Shown here one piece after another: positions 12,601-22,624 of a DNA stretch of 64,000 nt (positions are counted from its first letter, which is position 1; each line of letters starts with the position of its first letter). The position numbers and the translations under genes are program-made. Origin of the DNA: Rhodeus uyekii (lineage: Eukaryota > Chordata > Actinopteri > Cypriniformes > Acheilognathidae); NCBI GenBank assembly GCA_037043235.1, contig JAWRVZ010000030.1:4509501-4573500 (forward strand), in the 5' to 3' direction. The notes under the pieces are model-generated. The model had not been told where the DNA came from. It ran no database searches and saw only the letters and a program-made list of their open reading frames with translations.

Positions 12601-15600
12601 ACCAAGAAACAAATTTTGACCAAGATTGAGAATCAGCCTAGACGGAAATGTAGCATTCCAGACCCTTTCAAAGGCAGTCTGCACGTTCTGGGAAAGGTGT
12701 GCGTTTGATTTTTCTCTTGTTTGTCATGCATTTCTAGGAGTCAGCCAGGGGAAAAAGAGGCTTGGAGTAGTTTCATGGTTACTAAAGCGTCAACACTGGT
12801 CTGTTAACATAAAAATTTAAATTAAGAGATGCGAAGTCATTATTATGACAAGTTCAAAACTGATAAAACATTTAGCTATATGTGGTGGAAATGGGCTTCC
12901 ATTCTTGTCTGTGATAATGACACTGTTTGGGCTTTATTTATACTAAACATTTTAAAACCCACCTCTCCATGATATGAGGATTTTTATCTGTTTTTCGCTT
13001 TATATAAAATGTCCTAATAAATATGAAGTTTCCTGTAGATGAATTAAACTCCCCGTAACTCATAGCTGAATGGCACACAGAATTTCTGCCTGTTTTCACT
13101 CTTTTGATGGTCAGAATCTGCTTTTCTGCTACAGAATAAAGCCATTACTTTCAGCTAATAAAAGAAAAATACTACAATTTACTGAATTTTTTTAGCAACA
13201 CGCAACCCAACAAAGATAAAGAACAATGTACAAATCCTAAAAAAAACAGTTGAACGCTATCTGTGTCTACATTCTGGGCCAGCCCACCCCTACCGAAGCC
13301 TAGATCTGACCCCGGACATTCATCTAAAAAAGGTTGAGAACCACTGGATCACACATTCAAAGACATTTGAGTTTATGTAATGATTTGTAGGTAGCTCATC
13401 TGGCACACGTGGAGGATGATGATGCAGCAAAGGTGATCTCTTGGCATCTCCTGGGTGACATGGACTGTGTGGTTACTGAAACAACATCTGCTGCCAAGAA
13501 AATCTATGATGATACACAAGGACGACAACAAGTCATACCCCTTGAGACCGTCTTCTGGAGACCAAATGACAGGTACACATGCATACAGTCTCAGATATCC
13601 ATATACAGGTGCTGGTCATATAATTAGAATATCATCAAAAAGTTGATTTATTTCACTAATTCCATTCAAATAGTGAAACTTGTATATTAAATTCATTAAT
13701 TACACAGACTGATATCTTTTGTTTATTTCTTTTGATTTTGATGATTATAACTGACAACTATGGAAAATCACAAATTCAGTATGTCTTTTGTGGCCCTAAT
13801 ATCTCAAGCACAAAAGAGGGACAAATTCGCCACTTCACATGGTTATGTTGACTCATGATGGAACCTAGTTCACTGCACATGCGCTGAGTTTGCGTTGCAC
13901 GTCGCTCTGTCAGTGCCGCTTCTCTCACAGCACTGCGCAGCACTGAAGTGAAAGTACGTATCGTTCTTGCGCTTCGCAACGAGTGCTGCCGTGGATCCCA
14001 CCCACATCTCTGATTTGATTGGTTTTCTCAAATATTTTGACATTGGTCAGTAACAAGCGGTAATGACCAATGAGTATGAGGCTTAGATAAACACACACAA
14101 ATACACCCCTGCTTCTGTTCTGACGTGCGCTCTGCTCGGCGGATTGAAGAACCTGGTTATTAAAAGATGCGACAAAGTCAAATTTGTTGAGAAAGCACAT
14201 TAGACATGGCACATAGCATGCCGATCATTCATTAAATAAATCTGCATATTGGCTGTTGGTTATCTCGATCATCGGTTATCTTGATGCTTTTTTGCAACCC
14301 CAGAGGCCATCGAGATAACGTATTCCACTGTATTATTTTTAGCATGCAGGGTGTCCGCGGGGTTGTAAAAGGTAGAAAATGAAATCAGCCAAAATTAAGG
14401 CCATTAAAAAGTAATAAACGTAATCTGACGAGGTATTACATTTTCAAGCCTAATTTTTTTTGGATACATTTTCAATTTGTGTTAAGTGCTGGCCTTTCTT
14501 TTAAAATTCGCTTGGATTAATTTATATGTTGAGAGTAGGACATGAGCGATATCACGTGAGGTTGTTTGTTCGCGCGTGGGCCCATTACAACGCACTGCTA
14601 CACTGCGCGCTGTCAAGTGCTGTGGTGTTTAGTAGAGATGTGCGACTCGCCGACACCGAAAACACCAGTCGACTACATGAGACGAAAAAACCCACAGGAC
14701 TTTATATTTCAAATGACTTTTTAATTTAACCCTTTGACAAGTCCGAACACACTGCTGTGATTAGAACGTGTTTCCGCGCGTTGGCTGGTGCTGAGCTCGC
14801 GCGCACTCAGTGTTTGTCATATATTCAGTGCTTTCAACTGCGTACCTTTTTATTTTAGGTTTCAGGCATTTGAACACTCATAAGTACTGGTAAAACAATA
14901 GTTATAGTTTGAAAAATACACACTGATGTCTATAAAAGAGGAAATAGCAATCCGTTCAATTATAAACTTGACACATTTTTTTTTTATATCTGATACACAT
15001 TGCATAGGTAACTATAAAGTCACTCTATTATTCTCCCACTTCACCGGACACTTACTGTCGTGTATTTCGGGAGAATTGACTGCCTTTATGTCTTATAAAT
15101 CAGATTTATTTGTGATTTATTTATGTCTATAAATCACAGATTCTCCGATCTGTGACGCAAACTTCCAGTGAAAATGATTTATATACATTTTTTTAAACGA
15201 TAAAAAACACATTCAATCTCACATATTTGAGAAAGGGGATATCAGGTAGTTGACAGCCAACAAGTTGGTGAACTGCTAAATAAAATTGTTTCAGCTCGTC
15301 TTTCCTAACATCTCATGTCTGTGATTAATATTGTTTCGCTCAGAAAAAAACCTGCATGCGATCTTTCTTATTTTTAATAAGAAATACTAAACGCATGCGA
15401 TACGCTTTTGTGGATGCGGTGTGTCACGTGACAAGCATGACGCGTCGCCATGGAAACAACATGAGGAAACCTAAAAAAAATCACGTTTTGGATCAGCAAA
15501 AATATTATAAATATAGTTGATATATAAATAACTAACATGCGAAAGGGTCAAAAACTGTTTTTTTTTTTTTAAATAAAACCCTAACTTAAAATGTTTGAAA

Positions 15601-18600
15601 AAATCTAAGCAGAAACTAAATCTTTACCGCAGATCGCATACAGGGTTTTTTTCTGTCATTTGCGGCAGGTTTAAAAAATGACCAGCGAAAGATGAGCGAC
15701 GTGTGAAACCATAGTAACCACGTGCAATACTTTTCAGAACTGTGTCTGAGCGAAATGACTGTTATGAGTGAATGTGTTTGTGTTTATGTGACTGTTTACG
15801 CTGTGAGTGAAATTGTGTTTGCAATGTTAGAGAATATAATTAATGGTTTGTATGGAGAATCGAGGGTGGTTGGTGCACATTTAATCATATTTAGTGCAAC
15901 ACAACTATTGTGACTACTTGTGTTGTTTCTAAAGTATCCTTTGCTGCTGAATGATCCACTAACATATAATATTTTTGTCAGATTATGATTACGTTTTTAC
16001 ACTTGTTTTTCTTTGTAATGAAGTTGTCTGTATTTAGTAGATTGTCAAACACTTAAAAGAGTGATTCTCAGTTCAACATACAGTGGTCAAGGTGAGACGG
16101 AAGTAAAAACATCAGCACACTGGACCGATGCTTTATAGTAGAAAATGATCTCGTACGTAGAAAAACTGTCAGTGTCTCATTTCATCAGGTTTAATTGCAA
16201 TGGCTATGAGTGTTTAAATGTAATGCAAAGCCAGTGTTATGATCGATCTACTCTTAAAATTGTCATATGGATCTTTGGTTTCACTTTATTTTGATGGTCC
16301 CTTTAACACATTCTGTTGACTATAAGTTAAGTTGCAGCTACATGTCTACTAACTCTCATTAGGGTGTTAGAAGTGTATTAGTGTTATTTATTTTTTTTCT
16401 TCCCAGTAGTCGTTTCCTTAGAAATGTCTATATTATGATAGTCATGAATCTACTAATTTGCTCGTCTTTTTTTTTACTAGTTAAGTTAAAGGTCAAACAA
16501 TCTCAAAAGTTGAGTTATTTGTTTTTCTCGGCTGTATGCTGCTTTTTTTCTTATATTATTTTTTGTTGTATCTTAGGCCACTGCCTCACATCAGGAATGG
16601 CTCGTCTCTCTTCTGTCCTCTTGGTAATCCTGTGTTTGTTAAAGATCTGCTCATTTTTCCTGAGCATGTAGAAAGCTGCAATAAAGGCAAGTCATTCACA
16701 CTCACAACAGCTTATGACCAGTGTCAAAAATGAGCTTTCCATTTCTAACAGATTCAGACATAAAATTAATCACAAATTAATCACATAAAATCAGACACAA
16801 AAATAAATGTATTTAAAAAATGTAAAGTACCTTATGACATGTATGTATGTATAAATTCACCTATTTAAAAAAACTGCACAATGGTTTTGATCCCACGTGA
16901 GTTCATTTACTGTTTAATAGTTACATTTAGTATAGTGTTATAACCTATTTAACTTAATATATTGTTCTTTTTGTCTTCTGTTAATAATTTAAATAATTTA
17001 TCTCTCAAATGTAATTAAATTATATAATTTTTACTAGGCAACCAAAATATGGCCACTGTCATACCCTGACACCCCAACTGCACTTCCAAAACTATTCCAT
17101 TCATTACTAACCAAATCCAATTGGTTAAAACTCACTGATTATTAATCTTGGATCCAGGTTATACTGATCTAAAATCTGATGAATTCTCATTACAGGGATG
17201 CAAAACCAGAAAATAGATTAAATTTGAAGTATCAAATGAGCTAATGGTGTGTGACCAATTGAACAATCATGTTTGCCTAAAACATTTGGCACCCGGTAGA
17301 TGCTGGCATCCATTATTGTTTTAAACTTGAGTATGAATCAAATAGTAAAGCTGTTGATGTGTTCTGATTGTTTTCAGTTTTTGCTACCCTTCTTGGAGAC
17401 ACCATACTAATTGATGATTTGGATTCTGCTAATTACTATCGTCGGGGGGTAAGAGTCTAACTCTAACTGTTTGTTGAAGAACCTTCAAATATTTACCACA
17501 CATTTCACAATTTAATTTAATTTGGTAGGTGGTTCAGAATAAGATGCAGTGCCCCACACTCTTAACGCGTAAAGGGGAGCGGATACGCAGCAACGGGAAG
17601 TTTGGTGGTTTACAGAACAAGGCTCCATCAATTGAGAAACTTCGAGGACAAGTCTTTGGAGCACCATTACCCAAAGAGTACAACCGTACATCCCTTCAGA
17701 TAGGTAACAAACAAACTTTCTATTTTGGTACAGTTGAAGATGGACGATTTTTACTGTATTTACTCTCTCTCATTTTAAACAGTTAAACAAAACAAAGGTT
17801 GTGTTAAGAAAAAGTTGATCGTTATTGTATGATTTTTTTGAATGTTGATTGCTTATATTATTGAAAAGCATATATTATTATTTTTATCTTAATTTGAGGC
17901 TAGTGGAAAGAAAACATCCAAAATACGTATTCAAGTGTTTCAATACATTTAATCTATTTCTGAATTATTTAAATGACAATGCATATCTTTAAAGGCTGTT
18001 TTCTTAACATTATATTTTTATTTTTAACCAACAAATCCACTTTAGTAGCTCTTGGATGCACTAAATTCCATAGTTAACAAAGATACAAATATCCAAAATC
18101 CCCTTTTTGAAAACCTTTAACTCTAATATGATGAAAAAATGTAAATAATTTTGAAGCTGGCTTTGCTCATTGCTAGATTTCTGTTCTGGAAATATTATCT
18201 ACAATTAGATAATGTATAATATTCATATTTAAGCTTCAGAAAATAACACCCTATTCACCTGTGGTGTCTTGCTTGTGTGAGAACAGGATGTGTGTCCTCA
18301 TATTAATGTATGAAAACTGTATGTAATCTGTCTCGTGTATTTGAATGTTTTAATTGCAGAGTTACTACAGCAGTACTGTGTTGCAATGCAGAAGGCTTCT
18401 GGCGTTCAGTCTGACTATGGCAGTCATTTGCAGTACCTGCAGAGTCCTCAAATGAAGCAGAAACGACTGTCACTCCAGCAGCAAAAGGAGGAGTTAAGAG
18501 AACTTGAGGAAACCCTTGGTATGCGTTTTTTCTCATTGGCATTTCGAATGCACAGCGTCCTTGTAATGCAGTACTGTATACGTCAGTATTGAGTTTACAT

Positions 18601-21600
18601 GACGCAACTTGAGCCTTATTTCAACATTATAATAGTGTATGTCATTTCATACAGGTTTAAGAAAAAGTCTGACTGAAAAACATAATTTTATTGACCATGG
18701 TTATAGTGATTTAGAAAGGGATCTCAACATTAGCCTAGACTAGAGCCTCAATGGAATTTGACTGATTGGATATTTCTAATTTTGTTGTTTAAATAAAGCC
18801 TGCAACATCCCAAAATGTAAAAACAAATGAAGGTGGATACTTTTCTAAGCTATCTAAACCAGACTTGATGCTTGGCATAAAGTTATCACCAATTTGCTTT
18901 TTGTTTTGTCTTTATGGTATGGAGTATATTATATAAGGTTTGAAAAATGTGTTGTTAATGTGTGTTAGCATTTTAGTATAAGGCGGAAATATAACAAAAT
19001 GACAAAATGTGGGGGTCTGTATACTTTTTGAATGCACTGTGTTTGTAAGTGTTTGAACTTTCCGCTAATTTGATGCTTTAAGTTCTCTGAAGTGATGCCA
19101 ATGATTGATAATATAAATAATAATCAGTCAGCATTACGATTGTGTGTGTGATTTTCAGCTGAATTTGAAATATACCAACAAATTTACCAAAACGAGAGTA
19201 ACTTTACACAATTCTTATGAACAATTTAGAATTTATCTTAGAAAATATATTAGCTGCTGTCTTAAGAGTTTTATGAATCATGACGTTTTCTATTTTAGGT
19301 CAACTTCTGTCATGCAGATTGAATAGACTCTTCTAGGCTAATTTGGTTTTTAACTGTTATTAAACTACAATGTATTCACATTCACATGCCTTAGCAATGG
19401 CAATACAAATTGGTATAGGAATGATAGTAAATTCCTTAACCTATTAGACACTCAATATCTGTAACCGGTGAATTCTGACTGAAGTGTGCGTGTGTGTTTA
19501 CAGCCAGAACTCCTGAAAAGATTTTGCATGCTGTAGGAGTGAAGCGAACCCTTGAAATGCCTCCGCCCTCAGTCCCTCCTAAACGGACCCGCCGCAAAAC
19601 TTACAAACTGGGTAAATCAATGGTCATCTGAAGTGTTTTCTCTATAACTTCTGTTTCACAGGATATGTTTGCAGTACTATGTGGTTGGGATGAAACTGTA
19701 TTCAAACCGATACACCACACATTTTGCTACTGTGAACAAGAAACAAAGTGTCATCTTTCAAATTCTGTCCATTTTATCACAAAATTCAAACTAGGTGGTG
19801 CAGAAGCAGCGTGCTCGTTGTGCTTTCACAAATGATGTGTTTGCAGTAGATCCATGGCATGTGAAACCCTCTTTTGAAATGCAATGCATGTGGAGGAGCA
19901 TCTCAGCGCTAAGTGGCAAAAAAGTGACAGGCTGGTGGTTGGACAGCTACACTATTTATTACCTATTATAAACAAGATGACATGGATGGCTCTACAACAG
20001 ATAGTCTATCAAAAATGTAATCTCCTTTGTAAAATGTATATATACAGTGGGTACAAAAAGTATCCAGACCCCCTTACATTTTAACTGTTATATTGCAGTC
20101 ATTTGCTAAAATAATTTCAAGTTCTTGCAACCCCCCCCCCCCCCCCCCCCCCCTCCCTTAATGTACACACAACACACCATATTGACAGAAAAACACAGAA
20201 TTGTTGAAATATTTGCAGATTTATTAAAGAAAAACAGAAATATCACATGGTCCGAAGTATTCAGACTCTTTGCTGTGACACTCATATATTTAACTCAGGT
20301 GCTGTCCATTTCTTCTGATCATCTTGGAGATCGTTCTACACCTTCATTTGAGTCCATCTGTGTTTGATTATACTTATTGGACTTGATTAGGAAAGCCACA
20401 CTCCTGTCTATATAAGACCTTACAGCTCACAGTGCATTTCAGAGCAAATGAGAATCATGAGGTCAAAGGAACTGCCTGAAGAGCTCAGAGACAGAATTGC
20501 GGCAAGGCACAGATCTGGCCAAGGTTACAAAAAACAATTCTGCTGCACTTAAGGTTCTTAGGAGCATAGTGGCCTCCATAATCCTGAAATGGAAGACGTT
20601 TGGCACGACCAGAACCCTTCCTAGAGCTGGCCGTCCGGCCAAACTGAGCTATTGGGGGAGAAGAGCCTTGGTGAGAGAGGAAAAGAAGAACCCAAAGATC
20701 ACTGTGGCTGAGCTCCAAAGATGCAGTCGGGAGATGGAAGAAAGTTGTAGAAAGTCAGCAATCACTGCAGCCCTCCACCAGTTGGGGCTTTATGGCAGAG
20801 TGGCCCGACGGGAGCCTCTGCTCAGTGCAAGACACATGAAAGCCCGTATGGAGTTTGCTAAAAAGAAACACCTGAAGGACTCCAAGATGGTGAGAAATAA
20901 GATTCTCTGGTCTGATGAGACCAAGATAGAACTTTTTGGCCTTCATTCTAAGCGGTATGTGTGGAGAAAACCAGGGACTGCTCATCACCTGTCCACTACA
21001 GTCCCAACAGTGAAGCATGGTGCAGGGACAGGACGACTGGTTGCAATCGAAAGGAGGATGAATGCGTCCAAGTACAGGGATATCCTGGACGAAAACCTTC
21101 TCCAGAGTGCTCAGGGCCTCAGACTGGACCGACGGTTTACCTTCCAACAAGACAATGACCCTAAGCTAAAATAACGAAGGAGTGGCGTCAAAACAACGGT
21201 TTTTGATTGGCCCAGCCAGAGCCCTGACTTAAACCCAATTGAGCATCACTGGAGAGACCTAAAAATGTCTGTCCACCAATGTTTACCATCCAACCTGACA
21301 GAACTGGAGAGGATCACCAAATCCAGGTGTGAAAAACTTGTTGCGTCTTTCCCAATGGCTGTATTAGAGCAAAAGATGCTTCTACTAAATACTGAGCAAA
21401 GGGTCTGAATACTTAGGACCATGAGATATTTCTCTTTTTTAATAAATAGGCAAAAATGTGAACAATCCTGTGTTTTTCTGTCAATAAGACGTGCTGTGTG
21501 TACATTGAGAGAAAAAAAATAACTTAAATGATTTTAGCAAATGCCTGCAATATAACAAAGAGTAAAAAATGTATGGGGGTCTGAATAATAATTCACATAC

Positions 21601-22624
21601 CCACTGTATAAATCAGTGAACTTGATTATGAGTCAGGAAAACGTGGAACAAGAATTATTACAACTACAATGACCATACAGTCCCCTTACTGCTATACTGA
21701 TGCCTTCAGCTCCAACGCCAGAAGGTCAAATACCTTATTCTAGCCCACACCAGCTCTGATCAACTCCATTCTTTCATTATCAGCACATCTAGCAGATATC
21801 CCCTGTCAAACATCCCAGAGTGCAGGTGCTAAAGACTAAAGGAGAAGAGTCATATCACTAAAGCTAGTACAACCCGTGCAACAACTGTAGCTCCATCACT
21901 TGTACCATGGCAGAACGATGTGATTTAACATTTTGCCTACTACTAGGAACCGGAACTGAGCACACATTCATATCCTCAGCTACCTTTCAGATCTGTAGAT
22001 GGAGGATGAAAAACCAACATCAAGCCACACGTACTCAGCCCCCTTAAACAACAGGATTTCTGGCATTTCACCACATCACCTCCTCCCATAAAGTCCAGAC
22101 CCATCATCGTCACCATTTAACATCTCCAACTACATCCTACCATCATCATAGTTCAGAACAGGATTCACTTATTACCATAGTTTTACATTGCACTAAATGT
22201 CATTAAGTAGTTTTATAATATTTTTGCAGTTGTTGAAAATAGGTTAGTTCTTTTGTAGGTCTAATAGTTTTCTTTTATCTTAGCATTTATTGTACCAAGT
22301 AAATATTTGGGCTACGCTATTTTAAGGTGTTGCAGTGTAATGATTTAAATACGAAGCAATAATAATTAACTGCATGAACTTAATTATGCATCATTTATAG
22401 TATCCACATGTAATATGTAACTAGGACTCTGTAAAATAAAGTGTTACCAATATTAGTTTAAAAAAAATTTTGTGGTGTAAAAGGCCTGAAAGTACAATGG
22501 CTGCTTCCACATCGCATATGTACTGCAAATGAATTCTGTGAAATAGGCATTATAGTTTATTTATTTTTTTCCTGTTGATTTTTCTCTGAAATTAATAATT
22601 GTTGTTATTTCTGCAGATACATGA
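668..22624 (+). CDS. smchd1: SMCHD1, structural maintenance of chromosomes flexible hinge domain protein 1, C-terminal 20 exons (5' exons lie before the window)
   Basis: SMCHD1 is a non-canonical SMC-family chromatin protein (GHKL ATPase plus hinge) that acts in the nucleus in gene silencing. Exons read by splice sites: 668-829, 913-1032, 6805-6884, 8040-8197, 8285-8400, 9234-9295, 9544-9631, 9725-9856, 10154-10300, 10710-10836, 12101-12220, 12353-12438, 12574-12696, 13391-13572, 16577-16686, 17378-17448, 17529-17703, 18360-18518, 19504-19611, 22617-22624. They sum to 2334 nt (777 codons plus TGA) and every exon phase agrees. The family is recognised from hinge motifs such as ISWHLLGDMDCVVT, GRQQVIPLETVFW, CPTLLTRKGERIRSNGKFGG and GQVFGAPLPKEYNR. 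The upstream exons match the region between ATPase and hinge; the tail is basic (PPKRTRRKTYKLDT). The ATPase is not in this window. The human protein is about 2,005 residues, so roughly the last 40% is here. One intron uses a GC donor and another holds a large antisense BEL element. Confidence 0.95.
1113..1571 (-). repeat. 3' LTR of the BEL/Pao element
   Basis: On the minus strand it begins TGTAAATGACC after the purine-rich GGTGGGAG and ends CCGCTACA next to the ACTAG duplication. The U3/TATA region and polyadenylation signal lie in the expected order. The left limit depends on where the purine tract is taken to end and is less certain than the right. Confidence 0.75.
1729..6342 (-). CDS. BEL/Pao Gag-Pol polyprotein, N-terminally truncated, otherwise open (about 1,537 codons)
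   Basis: Domain order on the minus strand: C-terminal part of Gag with Cys/His knuckles (CSVCKSEAHGIAKC, then CFGCLRKGHISKDC), aspartic protease (LLDTQSDTTF, about residue 258), reverse transcriptase (NFYVDDGL, about 677), RNase H, then integrase. The integrase has a HHCC region (THYHAKICHQ...CVKCRKL) and D,D,E residues in GMDCFGP, HSDCGTNF and GGVWERQ. This gag-PR-RT-RH-IN order with YVDD is typical of BEL/Pao. The frame is unbroken to the TGA at 1729, so decay since insertion looks slight. There is no ATG at the left end: the frame runs into the inverted U5 piece, so the Gag N-terminus is missing and the product is probably not made normally. Confidence 0.88.
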   Translation of the reverse strand: MVSKNDSLSLREFTDFLQGCVEAIPHVKGLAILNDCEENYKLLKKLPEWIVRKWNKIVVEELDMTGEFPSFKRFAEFLQKESKMACCPFTSPLLMSSKVSDERFPKRAKAFNTKAQVKDSTRLEFKMTCSVCKSEAHGIAKCPIFAEKPMDDKQAFIRENHICFGCLRKGHISKDCRRRHICGTCGLRHPTCLHEDKGPMKVSRIDLTPTDVHTGQEVQRVMSHAVTQRESATSSIVPVFISTVEEPQNEILTYALLDTQSDTTFILKDFLDELQVSSHAVKLRLSTMTTTDTITTCQKVSGLRVRGLQGGKCIKVQQAYTCDFIPVDKAYIPTRKTALQWPHLKHIANELPPLQSCDIGLLIGYDCPSALAPLEVISGSENEPFAQKTELGWSIIGFCNPHLDRQGSQSFVHRVSAKEMSVPSVNDVLKVLESDFNEKGYEDKYVSQEDVRFIRLLSDNITHKEDGHFQLPLSFKSSSPPSLPNNKKLAMVRLQHLKKKLKSNQQYYQKYKSFMEEMFSKGDAEIAPRICDGETVWYIPHHGVYHPHKLDKLRVVFDCSGKFCGISLNDTLLTGPDLINSLVGVLCRFRKEAVAVTCDIEKMFHQFHVPPDERNYLRFLWWENGELEGEPQEYRMTVHLFGAASSPGCANFGLKYLAEKYKSEYPTASSFVKKNFYVDDGLISVPQIQEAKELIVKAQNLCKHGGLRLHKFNSNEKDVLHCVDSSELAMTIKPLNLNPEVTGYVLGTQWSTEDDTFSFDMKLKDQPSTRRGILSIVASLFDPMGFVAPFLLKGKCILQELCRRNIGWDDPLPEDLFIRWEEWKRSFKDLKDFRVQRCYHPSSFSNIVWTELHHFSDASNLGYGACSYLRFKNDKDEVHCSLVMAKARVAPTKIKSIPRLELSAAVVSARMSVMLKTELEMKIDQEFFWTDSQVVLAYVNNEARRFHVFVANRVQLIREITNTNQWYYVKTAENPADHVSRGLLVSDISSTNWMSAPKFLWKPDVSPTPNPSNSLLVGDPEVRLVQALVTKGGVKSDFLERFSHISSWRTLINVIARIKRLASRQKGLKDIVTVEEREGATEVVIKLVQQQAFSQEIRAIQGGNALQKTSSLFHLDPMLKGGLLRVGGRLKLSSLSEEVKHPVILPKESNVTKLILTHYHAKICHQGRYQTLMELRANGFWVIGVSKSVAKLIYNCVKCRKLRRPVEEQQMAELPKERIEVSAPFSYTGMDCFGPFVVKKGRKEYKRYGLLFTCLSSRAVHIEMLEDLSTDMFINALRCFISLRGAVRQLHSDCGTNFVGARNELREALKECDVKMLEGFLSENQCEFIFNAASASHSGGVWERQIRTVQNVLNATLSQCPGRLDDSSLRTLFYEAMAIVNSRPLTVDGINDPKSLEPLTPNHLILMKSKTALPPPGKFLKEDMYATKRWRRVQYLIEQFWSRWKREYLLNISTRQKWHVSRRNLQVNDIVIIKDDMLPRNQWQLGRVVEVIQGSDGLVRVKVQTAERKLKTKLGYHSKPSIIERPIQKLVVLLESE
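6885..8039 (+). other. smchd1 intron holding MITE and Tc1-end debris
   Basis: Intron between exons 6805-6884 and 8040-8197. AT-rich. It holds a palindromic MITE (7574-7816) and, near 7865-7905, a fragment like the terminal repeat of a fish Tc1-like element (GGTACCAATAATTGTGGCCA). I see no exon in it. Confidence 0.5.
7574..7816. mobile_element. Palindromic-ended MITE (GGTAACACTTTAGT-type)
   Basis: The left end (TTTTGGTCACACTTTAGTAT...) and right end (...AAACTAAAGTGTTACCAAAA) are inverted copies of each other over roughly 35-40 bases, with few mismatches. It has no coding capacity. This end sequence recurs widely in fish genomes, and related ends occur at about 16277 and 22449. I do not assign a superfamily. 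Confidence 0.6.
8840..9180. repeat. Degraded Tc1/mariner-like fragment in smchd1 intron
   Basis: Sequence around 8866-8890 (TTGGCCACAATTAATGGCAC) resembles the inverted end of fish Tc1-like elements. The following bases hold a worn internal region with no usable frame. It lies in the intron before exon 9234-9295. Confidence 0.35.
10837..12100 (+). other. smchd1 intron, with a possible hAT-end fragment near 11.7 kb
   Basis: Intron between exons 10710-10836 and 12101-12220. The stretch around 11690-11769 (repeated GGTATTAAAA-like units ending ...AAACCCTG) looks like the end of a hAT-type non-autonomous element, but I could not find its partner end. The rest shows nothing recognisable. Confidence 0.3.
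13180..13349. repeat. hAT-type terminal fragment
   Basis: The stretch ends GGTTGAGAACCACTG, the inverted form of the CAGTGGTTCTCAACC end common in vertebrate hAT elements. The other end is not visible. It lies just upstream of the hinge exon at 13391. Confidence 0.4.
13604..13776. repeat. Tc1/mariner-like terminal fragment
   Basis: Starts ACAGGTGCTGGTCATATAAT followed by the bases typical of the end of a common fish Tc1-like element. It is cut off by the pogo-like copy that starts at about 13779. No transposase sequence remains. Confidence 0.5.
13779..14330 (-). mobile_element. pogo-like (TA-flanked) non-autonomous element, copy A, truncated
   Basis: Its right end runs GGCCATCGAGATAACG...CCACTG followed by TA. 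The body matches the copies near 46.2-47.5 and 56.3-57.0 kb in inverted orientation: a GAAGAACCTGGTTATTAAAA stretch, then a rising ...CATATTGGCTGTTGGTTATC end. The far end is missing. It has no ORF. Confidence 0.6.
16277..16385. repeat. MITE end fragment
   Basis: GGTTTCACTTTATTTTGATG and the following bases resemble one end of a fish MITE family whose other end reads AAATAAAGTGTTACC, seen alone near 22449. It is truncated here. Confidence 0.35.
16687..17377 (+). other. GC-AG intron in smchd1
   Basis: The exon ending at 16686 is followed by GCAAGT rather than GTAAGT. The acceptor is TTTTCAG at 17371-17377. Only this junction keeps phase 1 and joins ...VESCNK to VFATLLGDT, as the conserved hinge requires. 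The rest of the donor matches the GC-donor consensus well, as is usual for the minor GC-AG class spliced by the major spliceosome. Confidence 0.8.
17704..18359 (+). other. smchd1 intron
   Basis: AT-rich intron between the last hinge exon and the coiled-coil exon. I see no repeat or exon in it. Confidence 0.4.
18519..19503 (+). other. smchd1 intron with a Tc1-like 3' end
   Basis: Between exons 18360-18518 and 19504-19611. The stretch 18940-19042 ends GTGGGGGTCTGTATACTTTTTGAATGCACTGTG, which resembles a Tc1-like terminal repeat; upstream bases are a worn remnant. Nothing else is recognisable. Confidence 0.4.
20045..21606 (+). mobile_element. Tc1-like DNA transposon, full length at the ends but internally broken
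   Basis: The left end (CAGTGGGTACAAAAAGTATC) and right end (...TCACATACCCACTG) form inverted repeats, flanked by the TA target duplication at 20043-20044 and 21607-21608. It sits in the last smchd1 intron. The left non-coding region holds a run of over 20 C at about 20130-20152. Confidence 0.9.
20456..21395 (+). pseudogene. Tc1 transposase pseudogene
   Basis: Reading begins at ATG 20456 (MRSKELPEELRDRIAARHRS) but shifts frame near 20520. The next frame, 20497-21174, carries GRPAKLS and the first catalytic block (WSDETKIELFG), plus the second (FQQDNDPK). Between them the usual glycine/tryptophan block after TVKHG is shortened. A small deletion right after DPK shifts the frame. The third catalytic residue, in LNPIEHHWRD (about 21236-21265), lies in another frame. 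It is therefore not active. Confidence 0.85.
22190..22449. repeat. MITE fragment ending AAATAAAGTGTTACC
   Basis: AT-rich stretch in the last smchd1 intron whose right end carries the conserved GTAAAATAAAGTGTTACC of a fish MITE family. The left limit is uncertain. The preceding 21610-22190 shows nothing I recognise. Confidence 0.35.

Larger units (their letters stand above)
13573..16576 (+). other. smchd1 intron filled with repeat fragments
   Basis: Three-kilobase intron inside the hinge coding region. It holds a Tc1-like end (13604-13776), a pogo-like copy (13779-14330), the start of a hAT-like element near 14347 (CAGGGTGTCCGCGGGG) and a MITE end near 16277. Between about 14.5 and 16.2 kb I see no exon. 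Confidence 0.5.
13391..17703 (+). other. smchd1: Exons coding the SMC hinge domain of smchd1
   Basis: Four exons (13391-13572, 16577-16686, 17378-17448, 17529-17703) code the hinge, the dimerisation and nucleic-acid-binding module of SMCHD1. The block reads from VAHLAHVEDDDAAKVISWHL through LPHIRNGSSLFCPLGNPVF and LLGDTILIDDLDSANYYRRG to NGKFGGLQNKAPSIEKLRGQ. No stop or frameshift is seen in these exons. A predicted coiled coil follows in exon 18360-18518 (QMKQKRLSLQQQKEELRELE), consistent with a short coiled coil after the hinge. Confidence 0.85.

Noticed and set aside
20755..21150. Antisense frame of 131 codons in the Tc1 element
   Set aside because: It is the shadow of the transposase on the other strand.
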